Assembly (NCBI GenBank): GCA_963676355.1
Contig: OY781093.1
Location: forward strand, 1,178,001 to 1,242,000
Length of the DNA: 64,000 nt
From: JAGLOK01 sp963676355
GTDB taxonomy: Bacteria; Bacillota; Clostridia; Christensenellales; UMGS416
Direction: 5' to 3'
The position numbers were made by a program, and so were the translations under genes. Each line of letters begins with the position of its first letter. Position 1 is the stretch's first letter. The notes under the pieces were generated by a model, which was not told the origin of the DNA, made no database searches, and worked only from the letters and a program-made list of their open reading frames with translations. Positions 53,498 to 61,761 of this stretch are shown piece after piece.

Positions 53498-54243
53498 TTA
53501 CATTCTCTCCAAAAATTTTTCTTAAGCATTAATAGTGCTATAGATATGACACCAATTCCGATAAGAAATAATAAATTGTAAAATATAAGGGCAGTTGATT
53601 GTATACCAAATCCTATATTCGAGTTTATCAATTTAATTGGCTCGCCGATTAAAAGGTAAAAGGGCAATTTTCGCGTATCTGGTGTACTCATTACATTGTA
53701 AATAAATAAAGCTGAAAAAATAATATAAAAAAGTCTAATTTCTATCAAAACTGGGATAGCAACAGAACATGCTACAACAAAAAAACTAATAGGGATTACT
53801 TGCACACAAAAACCGATTATAAAGGGAATTATATTAATTGGATCTGGATTAAATAGTAAATGAACAAAAATATTAATAGCGAAATATATGATCATCATTA
53901 ATAGAACAAGGAGATAATTCGCTAAAATTTTTCCTAAAATATAGTTTTTTTTCTTAAGTCTTGTTGCCATGAAAAGATCTGATACACCAGTTTTTTTATC
54001 CCGTCGTATTCTGCTTGAAACAAGAAACATATATCCAAATAAAATTAATAGACATATTCTGATCAAACGAGTTGCAATATATCCTGAAGAACTTAGTTGA
54101 TTATCCAATCTTAAGATATTTTCTTGGGATGGAAAAGAGTCCAATAATACAAGCATCAGGCAAAACATTAATACAATCCAAAAACCAATATTTTTTATTT
54201 GCACTTTAAATTCATAGTAAAAGACTGTAAGTATATCACGCAT
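53494..54243 (-). CDS. ABC-2-type permease
   Basis: 249 residues from the ATG at 54243, which overlaps the end of the ATPase gene by 8 bases; longer in-frame starts would lie deep inside that gene. Six membrane helices: the first is IGFWIVLMFCLMLVLLDSF, with a large extracytoplasmic loop after it, then VSSRIRRDKKTGVSDLFMATRLKKKNYILGK, the elbow-like cytoplasmic segment typical of ABC-2 permeases. Substrate unknown; such BlaI-linked ABC systems often deal with antimicrobial peptides or antibiotics (inference). Confidence 0.75.
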   Translation of the reverse strand: MRDILTVFYYEFKVQIKNIGFWIVLMFCLMLVLLDSFPSQENILRLDNQLSSSGYIATRLIRICLLILFGYMFLVSSRIRRDKKTGVSDLFMATRLKKKNYILGKILANYLLVLLMMIIYFAINIFVHLLFNPDPINIIPFIIGFCVQVIPISFFVVACSVAIPVLIEIRLFYIIFSALFIYNVMSTPDTRKLPFYLLIGEPIKLINSNIGFGIQSTALIFYNLLFLIGIGVISIALLMLKKNFWRECN

Positions 54244-55105
54244 GCTCTTTGCCTCCCATGCAATATATATAGGCATCCTCCAGAGTTTCTTGTACCGTGG
54301 GCTCAGTAAATTTGTTATGTTCATCCATAATACGAGCAAAAATACCGTTATTATAGGTCGTTGCAATCACAACAGCTTGTTTCTGCAAAGATAGTAAATC
54401 TGCTTCATCTTTTAGTTGAATGATTTTAATCTTATTATGGACTTGTTTAATCAGTTCGCCAGAAGAACCATTAAAAAAAAGCTTGCCTTTGCGAAGTACC
54501 GTAAGTTTTTCACATAACTGATAAACATCTTCTACAATATGGGTAGAGAGTAAAACGACGCGATTGTTTTTAGCATATTGCGATAAAATTCCACGAAACC
54601 GAACACGCTCTTCAGGGTCTAGACCTGCTGTTGGTTCATCAACTATTACCATAAGAGGATCTCCCACTAAAGCCTGAGCAATGCCAACACGGCGTTTCAT
54701 TCCGCCAGATAGTTGCCCGATTTTTCGATTTTTTTCATTAATCATCCCTACTGCTTCTAGTTTATCCAAGGGTTCTTTTGGGTTTTTTATACCTTTTATT
54801 CGAGCCATATATGTCACGAAATCAAGTACGGAAAGATTATTATACATTGCTAATTCTTGTGGAAGGTACCCAATGTTTTTACGTACTTCATCACCATGCT
54901 TTACCGTATTGTATCCCATAAATGAAACATATCCTGAGGTAGGTCGAATAATTGTTGAAATCATTCTCATCAATGTAGTTTTTCCGGCACCATTGTGTCC
55001 AACCAATCCAAATACACCTGCATCTACTGAAAAAGTAACATTTTTTAAGCCTACAACACCATTCTTATATTTTTTGCCAACTTGATTAATTTCAAGGATT
55101 GCCAT
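54236..55105 (-). CDS. ABC transporter ATPase
   Basis: 289 residues from the ATG at 55105 (GGAG 8 bp upstream); it overlaps the M56 gene by 14 bases. Walker A GHNGAGKTT, Q-loop YLPQELAMYNN, signature LSGGMKRRVGIAQ, Walker B LMVIVDEPTAGLDPEE, H-loop STHIVED. It belongs to the CcmA/BcrA-like exporter ATPases with a C-terminal extension of about 70 residues. It energises the two membrane subunits encoded downstream in the same operon. Confidence 0.9.
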   Translation of the reverse strand: MAILEINQVGKKYKNGVVGLKNVTFSVDAGVFGLVGHNGAGKTTLMRMISTIIRPTSGYVSFMGYNTVKHGDEVRKNIGYLPQELAMYNNLSVLDFVTYMARIKGIKNPKEPLDKLEAVGMINEKNRKIGQLSGGMKRRVGIAQALVGDPLMVIVDEPTAGLDPEERVRFRGILSQYAKNNRVVLLSTHIVEDVYQLCEKLTVLRKGKLFFNGSSGELIKQVHNKIKIIQLKDEADLLSLQKQAVVIATTYNNGIFARIMDEHNKFTEPTVQETLEDAYIYCMGGKEHA

Positions 55106-56129
55106 ATGTATCGCTCCATTCAACATTGTTTGTATAAGTAGTATCCTGATTTTCATTTAATTCACCAATTACATATTCGCTATATTCAGTATCATTTGAT
55201 TTAGGTAAATATGGATAAAACATACTTCTTGAAAAATAAATCGCTGAATACAACATACTTGAGACGATTATTATAGATACAAATATGTTTCTAATTTTTT
55301 TTGCAGTAGTATTCGGCAAAATTAATGCTTGAATTCGCTTTTTTAAGCTGGGATATGTTAAAACTCCTATGGATATAGGCATATTTTTATTTCTCTTTGC
55401 GTGCTTAAATGGGATTTCTGCTAAACGTAATAATGTATTGGCATATGCAATTTTTTCACTATGATGTAAAACTTTTATAGAATTCAGGTCGCAAGATATT
55501 TCACATGAAAGTCCAACTTGACGTCGAGCAAACCATACAAAGGGATTAAACCAATGTATGCTGCATATTACACTTATCAGCGCATGGGAAGCTAAATGAT
55601 GATGTCTTATATGCACCATTTCGTGTAGTATTATCATTTCAAGTTCTTTGTCAGTTAGTTGGTCAATAATTGATTTTGTTAAAACGATTTTGGGGTCATA
55701 AGATAAAACAACGCATGCTGGCTGTTTTAATTTTCCGTAATAAATTTTTGGAGTCTTTTTTATACCAAATTTCGAAGTATAGTTTTTTACTATTTTTATT
55801 ATACGGTCATCAGAACATAATTTGCTTTCCTTTAACATGGAATGAACCAATATAAATTGAATTAAAAAATATATCCAAAGGATAATTAAACCAATAAGCC
55901 AAATTATGGAGAAAATCTGGAACTCGGGAATAAACATATGATTAGGATCAGGATCAATAAAATGAGCAGGGGGTATCTTTATAGGTGCAATGAAAAAAAA
56001 CAAAAGAAGCAATAAGAAAGCGAATTGAATTCTGATATGGAATATTCTTTGTATAAGCCCAAGTAATGCCCATGTAAGCGAGCCAATAAGACTCATAAAG
56101 ATTATGATATAAAATAAATCAGTTATCAT
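55092..56129 (-). CDS. M56-family (BlaR1/MecR1-like) membrane metallopeptidase
   Basis: 345 residues from the ATG at 56129 (AAAGGA 9 bp upstream), overlapping the BlaI gene by 11 bases. Membrane helices at the N-terminus (three or four), then a cytoplasmic zinc peptidase domain with HEMVHIRHHH (HExxH) and the downstream acidic ligand region, then one more helix (FVSIIIVSSMLYSAIYF) and an external tail of only about 50 residues. Unlike BlaR1 it has no penicillin-binding sensor domain, so it detects something other than a beta-lactam, perhaps through its membrane part or via the ABC subunits. It should cleave the BlaI-type repressor encoded just upstream. Confidence 0.88.
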   Translation of the reverse strand: MITDLFYIIIFMSLIGSLTWALLGLIQRIFHIRIQFAFLLLLLFFFIAPIKIPPAHFIDPDPNHMFIPEFQIFSIIWLIGLIILWIYFLIQFILVHSMLKESKLCSDDRIIKIVKNYTSKFGIKKTPKIYYGKLKQPACVVLSYDPKIVLTKSIIDQLTDKELEMIILHEMVHIRHHHLASHALISVICSIHWFNPFVWFARRQVGLSCEISCDLNSIKVLHHSEKIAYANTLLRLAEIPFKHAKRNKNMPISIGVLTYPSLKKRIQALILPNTTAKKIRNIFVSIIIVSSMLYSAIYFSRSMFYPYLPKSNDTEYSEYVIGELNENQDTTYTNNVEWSDTYGNP

Positions 56130-56499
56130 TAGAATCATTCCTTTCATGCTCGTTTATAAGTCTTTTCAATATTTCAAGCTCGTTATCGTTAATTGATCCG
56201 CTATCTATTGCGCCGAGAACCATTTGGCTATATGAACCATCAAAAATACGATTTATAAAGCGTTTTGTTTCTTCGATTTGGCAATCTTTTTCTATAACTA
56301 TCGGGCTGTATAGAAAACCTCTTCCTTGTTTCTTTGCGCTAACTACTTGCTTTTTTATAAGCCGTGTCAAAAAAGTTTGTATCGTTTTTGAGCTCCATCC
56401 AGTATACGCCAATTTTGCAGATAGTTGAGCCAAAGTTGCTGGCGAATTTGCCCACAATATTTTTAATACTACCCATTCTGATTTAGATACATTAGCCAC
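56119..56499 (-). CDS. BlaI/MecI-type repressor
   Basis: 126 residues, start GTG at 56499 with AGGAG 7 bp upstream. Winged helix (SEWVVLKILWANSPATLAQL ... WSSKTIQTFLTRLIKK) and C-terminal dimerisation helices, the standard BlaI size. It represses its own operon; the operator TACA-N2-TGTA lies 25 bp upstream. Cleavage by the co-encoded M56 peptidase would release repression. The operon is divergent from the RiPP cluster (279 bp apart), so it may also sense or defend against the cluster's product. Confidence 0.92.
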   Translation of the reverse strand: MANVSKSEWVVLKILWANSPATLAQLSAKLAYTGWSSKTIQTFLTRLIKKQVVSAKKQGRGFLYSPIVIEKDCQIEETKRFINRIFDGSYSQMVLGAIDSGSINDNELEILKRLINEHERNDSNDN

Positions 56500-56523
56500 T
56501 CAATAACTCCTATACAATTAAAC

Positions 56524-56539
56524 ACCTACACTTGTAGGT
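56524..56539. promoter_or_regulatory. BlaI operator
   Basis: ACCTACA and TGTAGGT arms with CT between them. This contains TACA-N2-TGTA, the known BlaI/MecI recognition core, and lies directly upstream of the repressor gene. Confidence 0.8.
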
Positions 56540-56659
56540 TATCATTGATATTAGCCTAATAAATATGTATTGTCAAGAAATATCATAATATACTTTTAAT
56601 GTTCATAACAAATATTAATTATTTAAGCAAGATTATTATTAGACTTAATAAGACATAAA

Positions 56660-56688
56660 TTGACAGAAATAAACAGGTGATATATAAT
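56660..56688 (+). promoter_or_regulatory. Consensus promoter of the RiPP cluster
   Basis: TTGACA at 56660-56665 and TATAAT at 56683-56688 with a 17-bp spacer. It lies 90 bp before the precursor peptide gene. No BlaI-type operator overlaps it. Confidence 0.85.
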
Positions 56689-56777
56689 AAATTAAACAAA
56701 AATAAATAAATATGACTAAATATGGCAGGGATCATAAGGAAATAAAACATATTATACCAGAAAGGAGGTGTATAAAT

Positions 56778-56981
56778 ATGAAACACATTAAGCTTATCAA
56801 TAAAGGTAAAGAAGATTATTTAGAAGGCTCACTTAAAGCGTGTGGCATCTTTGCTGTTGATATATGTGGCGTTGATGGCGATGCATGCGGTATGGGCTCG
56901 AGAGACTGCTGTGCAGTTAGCGATGGTGGAGATTGTGGCGCTTTTGCATTCGACTGTACAGATAATGATGGGTACGCCTAA
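56778..56981 (+). CDS. Cys-rich RiPP precursor peptide
   Basis: 67 residues from the ATG at 56778 (AAAGGAGGTG site); an in-frame upstream ATG at 56712 lacks one. Basic leader MKHIKLINKGKEDYLEGSLKA, then an acidic Gly/Asp/Cys-rich core. Seven Cys at positions 22, 30, 37, 44, 45, 53 and 60, i.e. intervals 8, 7, 7, 1, 8, 7. Four are followed by Gly, and Asp stands one or two residues before five of them. There is no double-Gly leader site. A radical SAM/SPASM enzyme follows 78 bp later, so Cys-derived thioether bonds (sactipeptide or ranthipeptide type) are likely. It recalls the Clostridial Cys-rich peptides matured by CcpM-type enzymes, but I cannot confirm membership without a search. Confidence 0.8.
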   Translation: MKHIKLINKGKEDYLEGSLKACGIFAVDICGVDGDACGMGSRDCCAVSDGGDCGAFAFDCTDNDGYA

Positions 56982-57059
56982 TATAGTTCAGTAAAAATAC
57001 TCACAAAAAATTGATTCCTGCCAAATTATGAATAAAAATATTTTAAGGGAGTTTATACA

Positions 57060-58523
57060 ATGTTTAATAATACGCAAGTTGTTGAAAATCATCTATTTGA
57101 AATGGAAGGTCAGTATTTCTTTTTTGATGTTAGGAAATGTGATCTTTATAATCTAGACATCGTTGCCTACATTATTGCAGAATTGTGTAATGATAGAACC
57201 TCAGAAGAAATCATATCTCTTGCTTCAAATCAACTGTCACTACCATATTCATCAGTTAAAGAAGTGTTTGATGAATTAGTAGAGCTTGGTTTGATTTATG
57301 ATAAAGATAATAATGATAATGGTTATTCGGATCCCAGTTTTAATTTCGAAAAGGAAAATGTTGTTTCTACATTAGCTCTGCATATTGTACATGATTGTAA
57401 TTTGAGATGCACATATTGCTATGGTGATGGAGGCAGCTATGGTGGTGAGCGAAAAAAAATGCCGGAGGAAGTTGCTTTAAAAAGCATTGATTTTCTTGTA
57501 AATCAAAATTACGGTGAACACAAAGTATTTAATATTAGTTTTTTTGGCGGTGAACCGTTTATGAACTTCGACTTAATTAAAGAAGTAACTGAATATTGTA
57601 GGTCAATAGAAAATAGAACGGACTTGAGATTTAATTTAGGATTAACAACCAATGGGACTTGTTTTACAGAGGAAATTCTCGAGTATGTAGAAAAAAATCG
57701 TATTTCTATTGGTATAAGCATTGATGGTCCCAAGTACATACATGATGAATACCGAAAATATGCTAGCAAAAAAGGGAGCTATGACGATGTAATGGAAGGA
57801 GCGAATAAATTACTTAAACAGCGTGATGGTAGAGTTACAGCGAGGATAACGGTCACTAAGCAAAACTTAAATATATTTGACATTACACAACAAATTGAAA
57901 AATTAGGATTTAAGAAAATAAATTTTGCTCTAGTCTCGGTAGATAAGGATTCTCCTCTTGCCATTGGTGAGGAGAATTACCCTGAAATTGCTAAGGAGTA
58001 TAAGAAAATAGCAAATAAAATGATTGAGTCTGTCAAAAGAAAAGAGAGGTTTCATACTAATCTATTTTATTCACATTTACGTCTACTAAACAAGAAAGAA
58101 TTCATGTTTTATGCTTGTGGTGCAGGAAGAAGATATTTAGCAGTATCTCCTGAGGGAAATTTTTATTTATGCCAAAGATTTGTTGGTATCGATAAATACA
58201 AAGTAGGCAATATTTATGAGGGATTAACAACGGATTTAAATGAATTTGCTTCTTCTATAAAAGTTACAGCGAGAAAAGGATGCTCTAAATGTTGGGCAAG
58301 ATTCCTATGTGGAGGAGCATGTTTATACCAAGCAATAAATAATGAGGATAGTCTTTTAAGTGCCCCGGAACAGGATTGTAAAACTTATAAAGACTTGTAT
58401 GAAGCGACTATGTACTTATATTGGAAATTAACAGAGGAGGATGATACTCTTATTGATCGGCTTTTAGCTCCCGCTGGAAGCAATTATTATGATGAAAATA
58501 ATGAGGATAAAATTGTTATATAG
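57060..58523 (+). CDS. Radical SAM/SPASM peptide maturase
   Basis: 487 residues. About 1-85: PqqD-like peptide-recognition (RRE) fold (FFFDVRKCDLYNLD ... VKEVFDELVELGLIYD). About 105-320: radical SAM barrel with the 4Fe-4S motif CNLRCTYC (Cys113, 117, 120) and the FFGGEPFMNFDLI motif. About 355-450: SPASM region with several Cys (ACGAGRRY, YLCQRF, KGCSKCWARFLCGGAC, PEQDCKTY) for auxiliary clusters. It should bind the precursor leader and make carbon-sulfur crosslinks at the Cys residues; CcpM-like/SCIFF-maturase-like enzymes are the nearest group by architecture. GGGAG site before the ATG. Part of a four-gene operon. Confidence 0.9.
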   Translation: MFNNTQVVENHLFEMEGQYFFFDVRKCDLYNLDIVAYIIAELCNDRTSEEIISLASNQLSLPYSSVKEVFDELVELGLIYDKDNNDNGYSDPSFNFEKENVVSTLALHIVHDCNLRCTYCYGDGGSYGGERKKMPEEVALKSIDFLVNQNYGEHKVFNISFFGGEPFMNFDLIKEVTEYCRSIENRTDLRFNLGLTTNGTCFTEEILEYVEKNRISIGISIDGPKYIHDEYRKYASKKGSYDDVMEGANKLLKQRDGRVTARITVTKQNLNIFDITQQIEKLGFKKINFALVSVDKDSPLAIGEENYPEIAKEYKKIANKMIESVKRKERFHTNLFYSHLRLLNKKEFMFYACGAGRRYLAVSPEGNFYLCQRFVGIDKYKVGNIYEGLTTDLNEFASSIKVTARKGCSKCWARFLCGGACLYQAINNEDSLLSAPEQDCKTYKDLYEATMYLYWKLTEEDDTLIDRLLAPAGSNYYDENNEDKIVI

Positions 58524-58585
58524 AATTTGTGTAACATTGATAACACGCACTAAAAGTGAAGGGTCATGTATATGAGTAGATATTT

Positions 58586-59203
58586 ATGTCGAAAATTATG
58601 ATTATTCGTATAGCTTCTCTTATTATTTTTTTATTAATTGTTACTATGTATCCAAAATTTAGATGGTTAAAAAAGATTGCTTTCCCAGTGGGTCTTTTCT
58701 TAATCATCTATTTCGACTTAGGATCAATTATTAATGAAGGTATTAATGTTTTTATAGTTACTTTTGGCATTATTATAGGGTATGTCTTTTACTTGTTTTC
58801 ATCTTTGATAGTAAATTTATTCCATAATATTTGCTTGTTTCCTTTACCGAAGATGAAAGAAAAAACCTTGAAAAAAAGTTTTGTTAAAGAATTATGCTTT
58901 TCGATTTTTTCCAGTATTTATGAGGAATTTTTGTGGCGTAGAACGGTACAGATCTTTTTGGGTAATAATTTCTTTTCAGTAGGAATTACGTCAGTATTCT
59001 TTACTTTATCTCATTTTAAAAGAAAATTTAAATATATTCATATGGTAGATATTTTTATATTTTCAATATTACTTGGTATAATTTATATTTATACAGAAAA
59101 TATATGGTTGATATCATTAATACATTTCAGCAGGAATTTCTTTGTAATTTGCTGTGATTACTGTTTGAAGAATAAACAAGGAGTTGATTATGAAAAATAT
59201 TGA
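58586..59203 (+). CDS. CPBP-family intramembrane protease
   Basis: 205 residues, about six membrane helices. The CPBP/Abi (CAAX-protease-like) signature is present: EExxxR in IYEEFLWRR (Glu113, Glu114, Arg118), a second motif with His143 (FTLSHF), and His180 (LIHFSRN). Such proteins cut peptides in the membrane or give immunity to bacteriocin producers. Here it is the only protease in the RiPP operon, so it may remove the precursor leader or protect the cell. Its end overlaps the exporter gene by 14 bases. The start is not marked by a good ribosome site; an earlier start is possible. Confidence 0.82.
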   Translation: MSKIMIIRIASLIIFLLIVTMYPKFRWLKKIAFPVGLFLIIYFDLGSIINEGINVFIVTFGIIIGYVFYLFSSLIVNLFHNICLFPLPKMKEKTLKKSFVKELCFSIFSSIYEEFLWRRTVQIFLGNNFFSVGITSVFFTLSHFKRKFKYIHMVDIFIFSILLGIIYIYTENIWLISLIHFSRNFFVICCDYCLKNKQGVDYEKY

Positions 59204-60920
59204 CAAGTATAAGCGGTTGCTTAAGTATTATAAAACATATACGCTTCAACTTTTAGCTACATTGTTAGGTGCAATAATTATTTCTGCTTTATCATTAATC
59301 TTACCAATAGGATTTGGTTCTGTTGTTGATGAGGTTGTTACGAGTACGTCGGAAAGGTATATTGCTCTAGTTATAATTATAATGATTGCCTCGATTATTA
59401 TCCGTTCGTTTATTTCTTATATAACAAAATCTATCTATGGCAAAGTGAACAATAGTGTTTTAAAAAATATTAGGATGGATATGTTCATGCATATGCAAAA
59501 TTTACCCATCAAATTTTTTTCAAATACAAAACAAGGCACAATTATTTCACTTTTTTTGAATGATGTTAATGCAATTCAAACAGTAACTGCAAGCACAATA
59601 CTGACAATAATAACTGATTCTTTACTTATTTTTGCCATTATAACTGTGCTATTTATAAAAAGCTGGATACTATCGTTAGCATCATTAGTTACTATTGGTG
59701 GTTACCTTTTTGTTTTAAGATTTAATAAAGGTTTGAAAGAGATGCACCAGCAAAATCAAAAAAATGTAGCAGAAACGACCATAACCCTACAGGAAACAAT
59801 ATCAGGAATTAGTACTATAAAATCTTTCAATATTGAGGAAAAACGTAATGAAATATTTGACAGTAAGCTTTCACGATGGTTTGAGAATATTCTTAAATTA
59901 GTAAGAAGAAGCGCGTTATCAAGAGAAATTACCGGTATTGTTACCGGTATAGGGCCGTTAATTGTTTTGCTTTATGGTTCATTTCAAGCTAGTCAAGGGG
60001 TAATAACGATTGGTTCACTGATAACTTTTTACACTCTCCTGGGCCAGTTGTTTGCGCCGTTTAGGCGATTGGCAGAAACCAATGTTGACATCCAAGCCGG
60101 AATAGTATCTATAAATCGAATATTTGACTTTCTAAATATAAAGCCAGAGTATTCTAATAGAAAAAAGAATCCTTCAAACCTTTCTTTTATTGGAGCAGTT
60201 AAGTTTGAAAATATATTTTTCGCATATGTTTCAGATAAAATAGTTTTAAATGATTTTTCATTGGAAATACCGCCCAAAAGCACTATTGGTCTTGTTGGAG
60301 CAAGTGGCAGCGGAAAAAGCACAATTGTCAACATATTTTTACGTTTTTATGAACAAAAGAGAGGCAATATATATCTAGATAATTATAATACTAAAGAGAT
60401 AGATATCTCTACTTTAAGAGAAAACATAGCAGTTGTAAGTCAAGATATTTTTTTATTTAATGATACAATCTTAGAAAACATACGTTATGGCAACTTAAGT
60501 GCGAATGATGAAGAAATAATGAAAGCTGCTAAAATGGCAAATGCTCATACTTTTATATCTTCCTTTCCCAATGGATATAACACTATAGTTGGCGACAGAG
60601 GATTGAAATTATCAGGAGGACAAAGGCAACGGATATCTATTGCAAGAGCTATGTTAAAAGACCCTAAAGTACTAGTTTTAGATGAAGCGACATCATCCCT
60701 TGATTCGAATTCTCAAGCTGAAATACAAAGAGAATTGTTAGATTTCACCAAAAACAAAAGTTGCTTAATTATTGCACATCGACTTTCTACAGTCGTAAAT
60801 TGTGATTTTATATACGTTCTTAAGAATGGAGCAATAGTTGAAAAGGGAACACATAAAGAATTAATGGGGAAAAACTCATATTATTGTGAATTATATTCGA
60901 AAGAACTTGAATTAGTATAG
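59190..60920 (+). CDS. ABC exporter (fused permease-ATPase) for the RiPP
   Basis: 576 residues from the ATG at 59190 (AAGGAG 6 bp upstream). Six membrane helices (about 15-300) and a C-terminal ATPase: Walker A VGASGSGKST, signature LSGGQRQRISIARAML, Walker B VLVLDEATSSLD, H-loop IIAHRLST. It works as a homodimer, MsbA/LmrA type. It has no N-terminal C39 peptidase domain, so leader removal must be done by another enzyme, for example the CPBP protein. Position in the operon makes the modified peptide the likely cargo. Confidence 0.9.
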   Translation: MKNIDKYKRLLKYYKTYTLQLLATLLGAIIISALSLILPIGFGSVVDEVVTSTSERYIALVIIIMIASIIIRSFISYITKSIYGKVNNSVLKNIRMDMFMHMQNLPIKFFSNTKQGTIISLFLNDVNAIQTVTASTILTIITDSLLIFAIITVLFIKSWILSLASLVTIGGYLFVLRFNKGLKEMHQQNQKNVAETTITLQETISGISTIKSFNIEEKRNEIFDSKLSRWFENILKLVRRSALSREITGIVTGIGPLIVLLYGSFQASQGVITIGSLITFYTLLGQLFAPFRRLAETNVDIQAGIVSINRIFDFLNIKPEYSNRKKNPSNLSFIGAVKFENIFFAYVSDKIVLNDFSLEIPPKSTIGLVGASGSGKSTIVNIFLRFYEQKRGNIYLDNYNTKEIDISTLRENIAVVSQDIFLFNDTILENIRYGNLSANDEEIMKAAKMANAHTFISSFPNGYNTIVGDRGLKLSGGQRQRISIARAMLKDPKVLVLDEATSSLDSNSQAEIQRELLDFTKNKSCLIIAHRLSTVVNCDFIYVLKNGAIVEKGTHKELMGKNSYYCELYSKELELV

Positions 60921-60953
60921 TCTGCCTTAATAAAAGAATAGTATCCTTGATAA

Positions 60954-61457
60954 TTATATTATCAGTACTTTTCCTATTTGCTTAACTGTATCATAAACAA
61001 TCTCTGTGAGCTCTTTTTGCAGCTGACAACCTGCTTTATAAACATCATTTGGTTCAGCGGTTATAATAAACTTTGAACGGTAAGTAATCATTGAAAGCAG
61101 ATATAGAATCTCACGCTCAATCTTTTTGTCATGAGTTATTTTCAATAAATCGCAGAGATGTTTCAAAAAAACCTGAGCAGATGACGCTGGCAGATAGTAA
61201 ATGATATCTTCAAGATTTTCCACCTGTTCTTTTGTATAACGGTGGTCTTCTTTAGCTTTTACGTTGCTGTTTCCAACCAAATAGTCCACGGTCACATTAA
61301 AGAAATTAGCAGCTTTGATAGCGAAATTAATATCTGGCGTTCTGCGGTTACTCTCATAGAAATTAATCGACATCCGGGAAACGTCAAGCTTATCCGCTAG
61401 TTCCTGCTGTGTCAGCTTTCTTTCATCTCTTAATTCTCTTAATACTTTACTGAACAT
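60954..61457 (-). CDS. XRE-family regulator
   Basis: 167 residues from the ATG at 61457 (GGAGG upstream), convergent with the exporter. N-terminal Cro/CI helix-turn-helix (VLRELRDERKLTQQELADKL ... MSINFYESNRRTPD), then a helical C-terminal half (about 75-167) of unknown role. It faces the promoter region at 61538-61604, whose nested inverted repeats are good operator candidates. It is probably the repressor of the mobile element to the right rather than the RiPP regulator, although its position allows both. Confidence 0.85.
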   Translation of the reverse strand: MFSKVLRELRDERKLTQQELADKLDVSRMSINFYESNRRTPDINFAIKAANFFNVTVDYLVGNSNVKAKEDHRYTKEQVENLEDIIYYLPASSAQVFLKHLCDLLKITHDKKIEREILYLLSMITYRSKFIITAEPNDVYKAGCQLQKELTEIVYDTVKQIGKVLII

Positions 61458-61537
61458 AATTATCCTCCGTCCGTATAAATATGATAGCATTAATTAATGA
61501 TGATTACAATAAAAATCAAATAAATATGGAATTACTA

Positions 61538-61604
61538 TTGCAATCACACGTTCTTTGTGATACTATATGTAGACTATCGTAAACATAATACGATAAGTAT
61601 CACA
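61538..61604 (+). promoter_or_regulatory. Mobile-element promoter with nested operator repeats
   Basis: TTGCAA (61538-61543), 17-bp spacer and TACTAT (61561-61566). Overlapping it is TGTGATACT (61556-61564), matched by its reverse complement AGTATCACA at 61596-61604. Inside lies a second pair TATCGT (61575-61580) and ACGATA (61590-61595). The XRE protein encoded divergently is the likely binder. Confidence 0.65.
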
Positions 61605-61617
61605 GAAAGGAGAGCAT

Positions 61618-61677
61618 ATGGGACACCGAAAACGAAAGAATCGGAATAACAATTTTATAGTAGTGATGAAGAGCTGA
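61618..61677 (+). CDS. Leader peptide of the mobile element
   Basis: 19 residues, MGHRKRKNRNNNFIVVMKS, with AAAGGAG 5 bp before the ATG. Very basic at the start. Its stop codon lies in the left arm of the terminator hairpin at 61669. A ribosome at the stop codon would disrupt that hairpin, so translation of the leader probably controls readthrough into the gene at 61762. Confidence 0.5.
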   Translation: MGHRKRKNRNNNFIVVMKS

Positions 61678-61708
61678 TGCCTGAAAAGGCAGTCAGCTCT
61701 TTTATTTT
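61669..61708 (+). terminator. Attenuator-type terminator
   Basis: AAGAGCTGA (61669-61677) pairs with TCAGCTCTT (61693-61701) and an inner GCCT/AGGC stem with a GAAA loop; TTTTATTTTT follows. It overlaps the end of the leader peptide frame, so it acts between promoter and gene. Confidence 0.75.
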
Positions 61709-61761
61709 TGAAAGAGTTATTGGCAGTCGGACGGGGATACGAAAAACATAGGAGGAAAACA

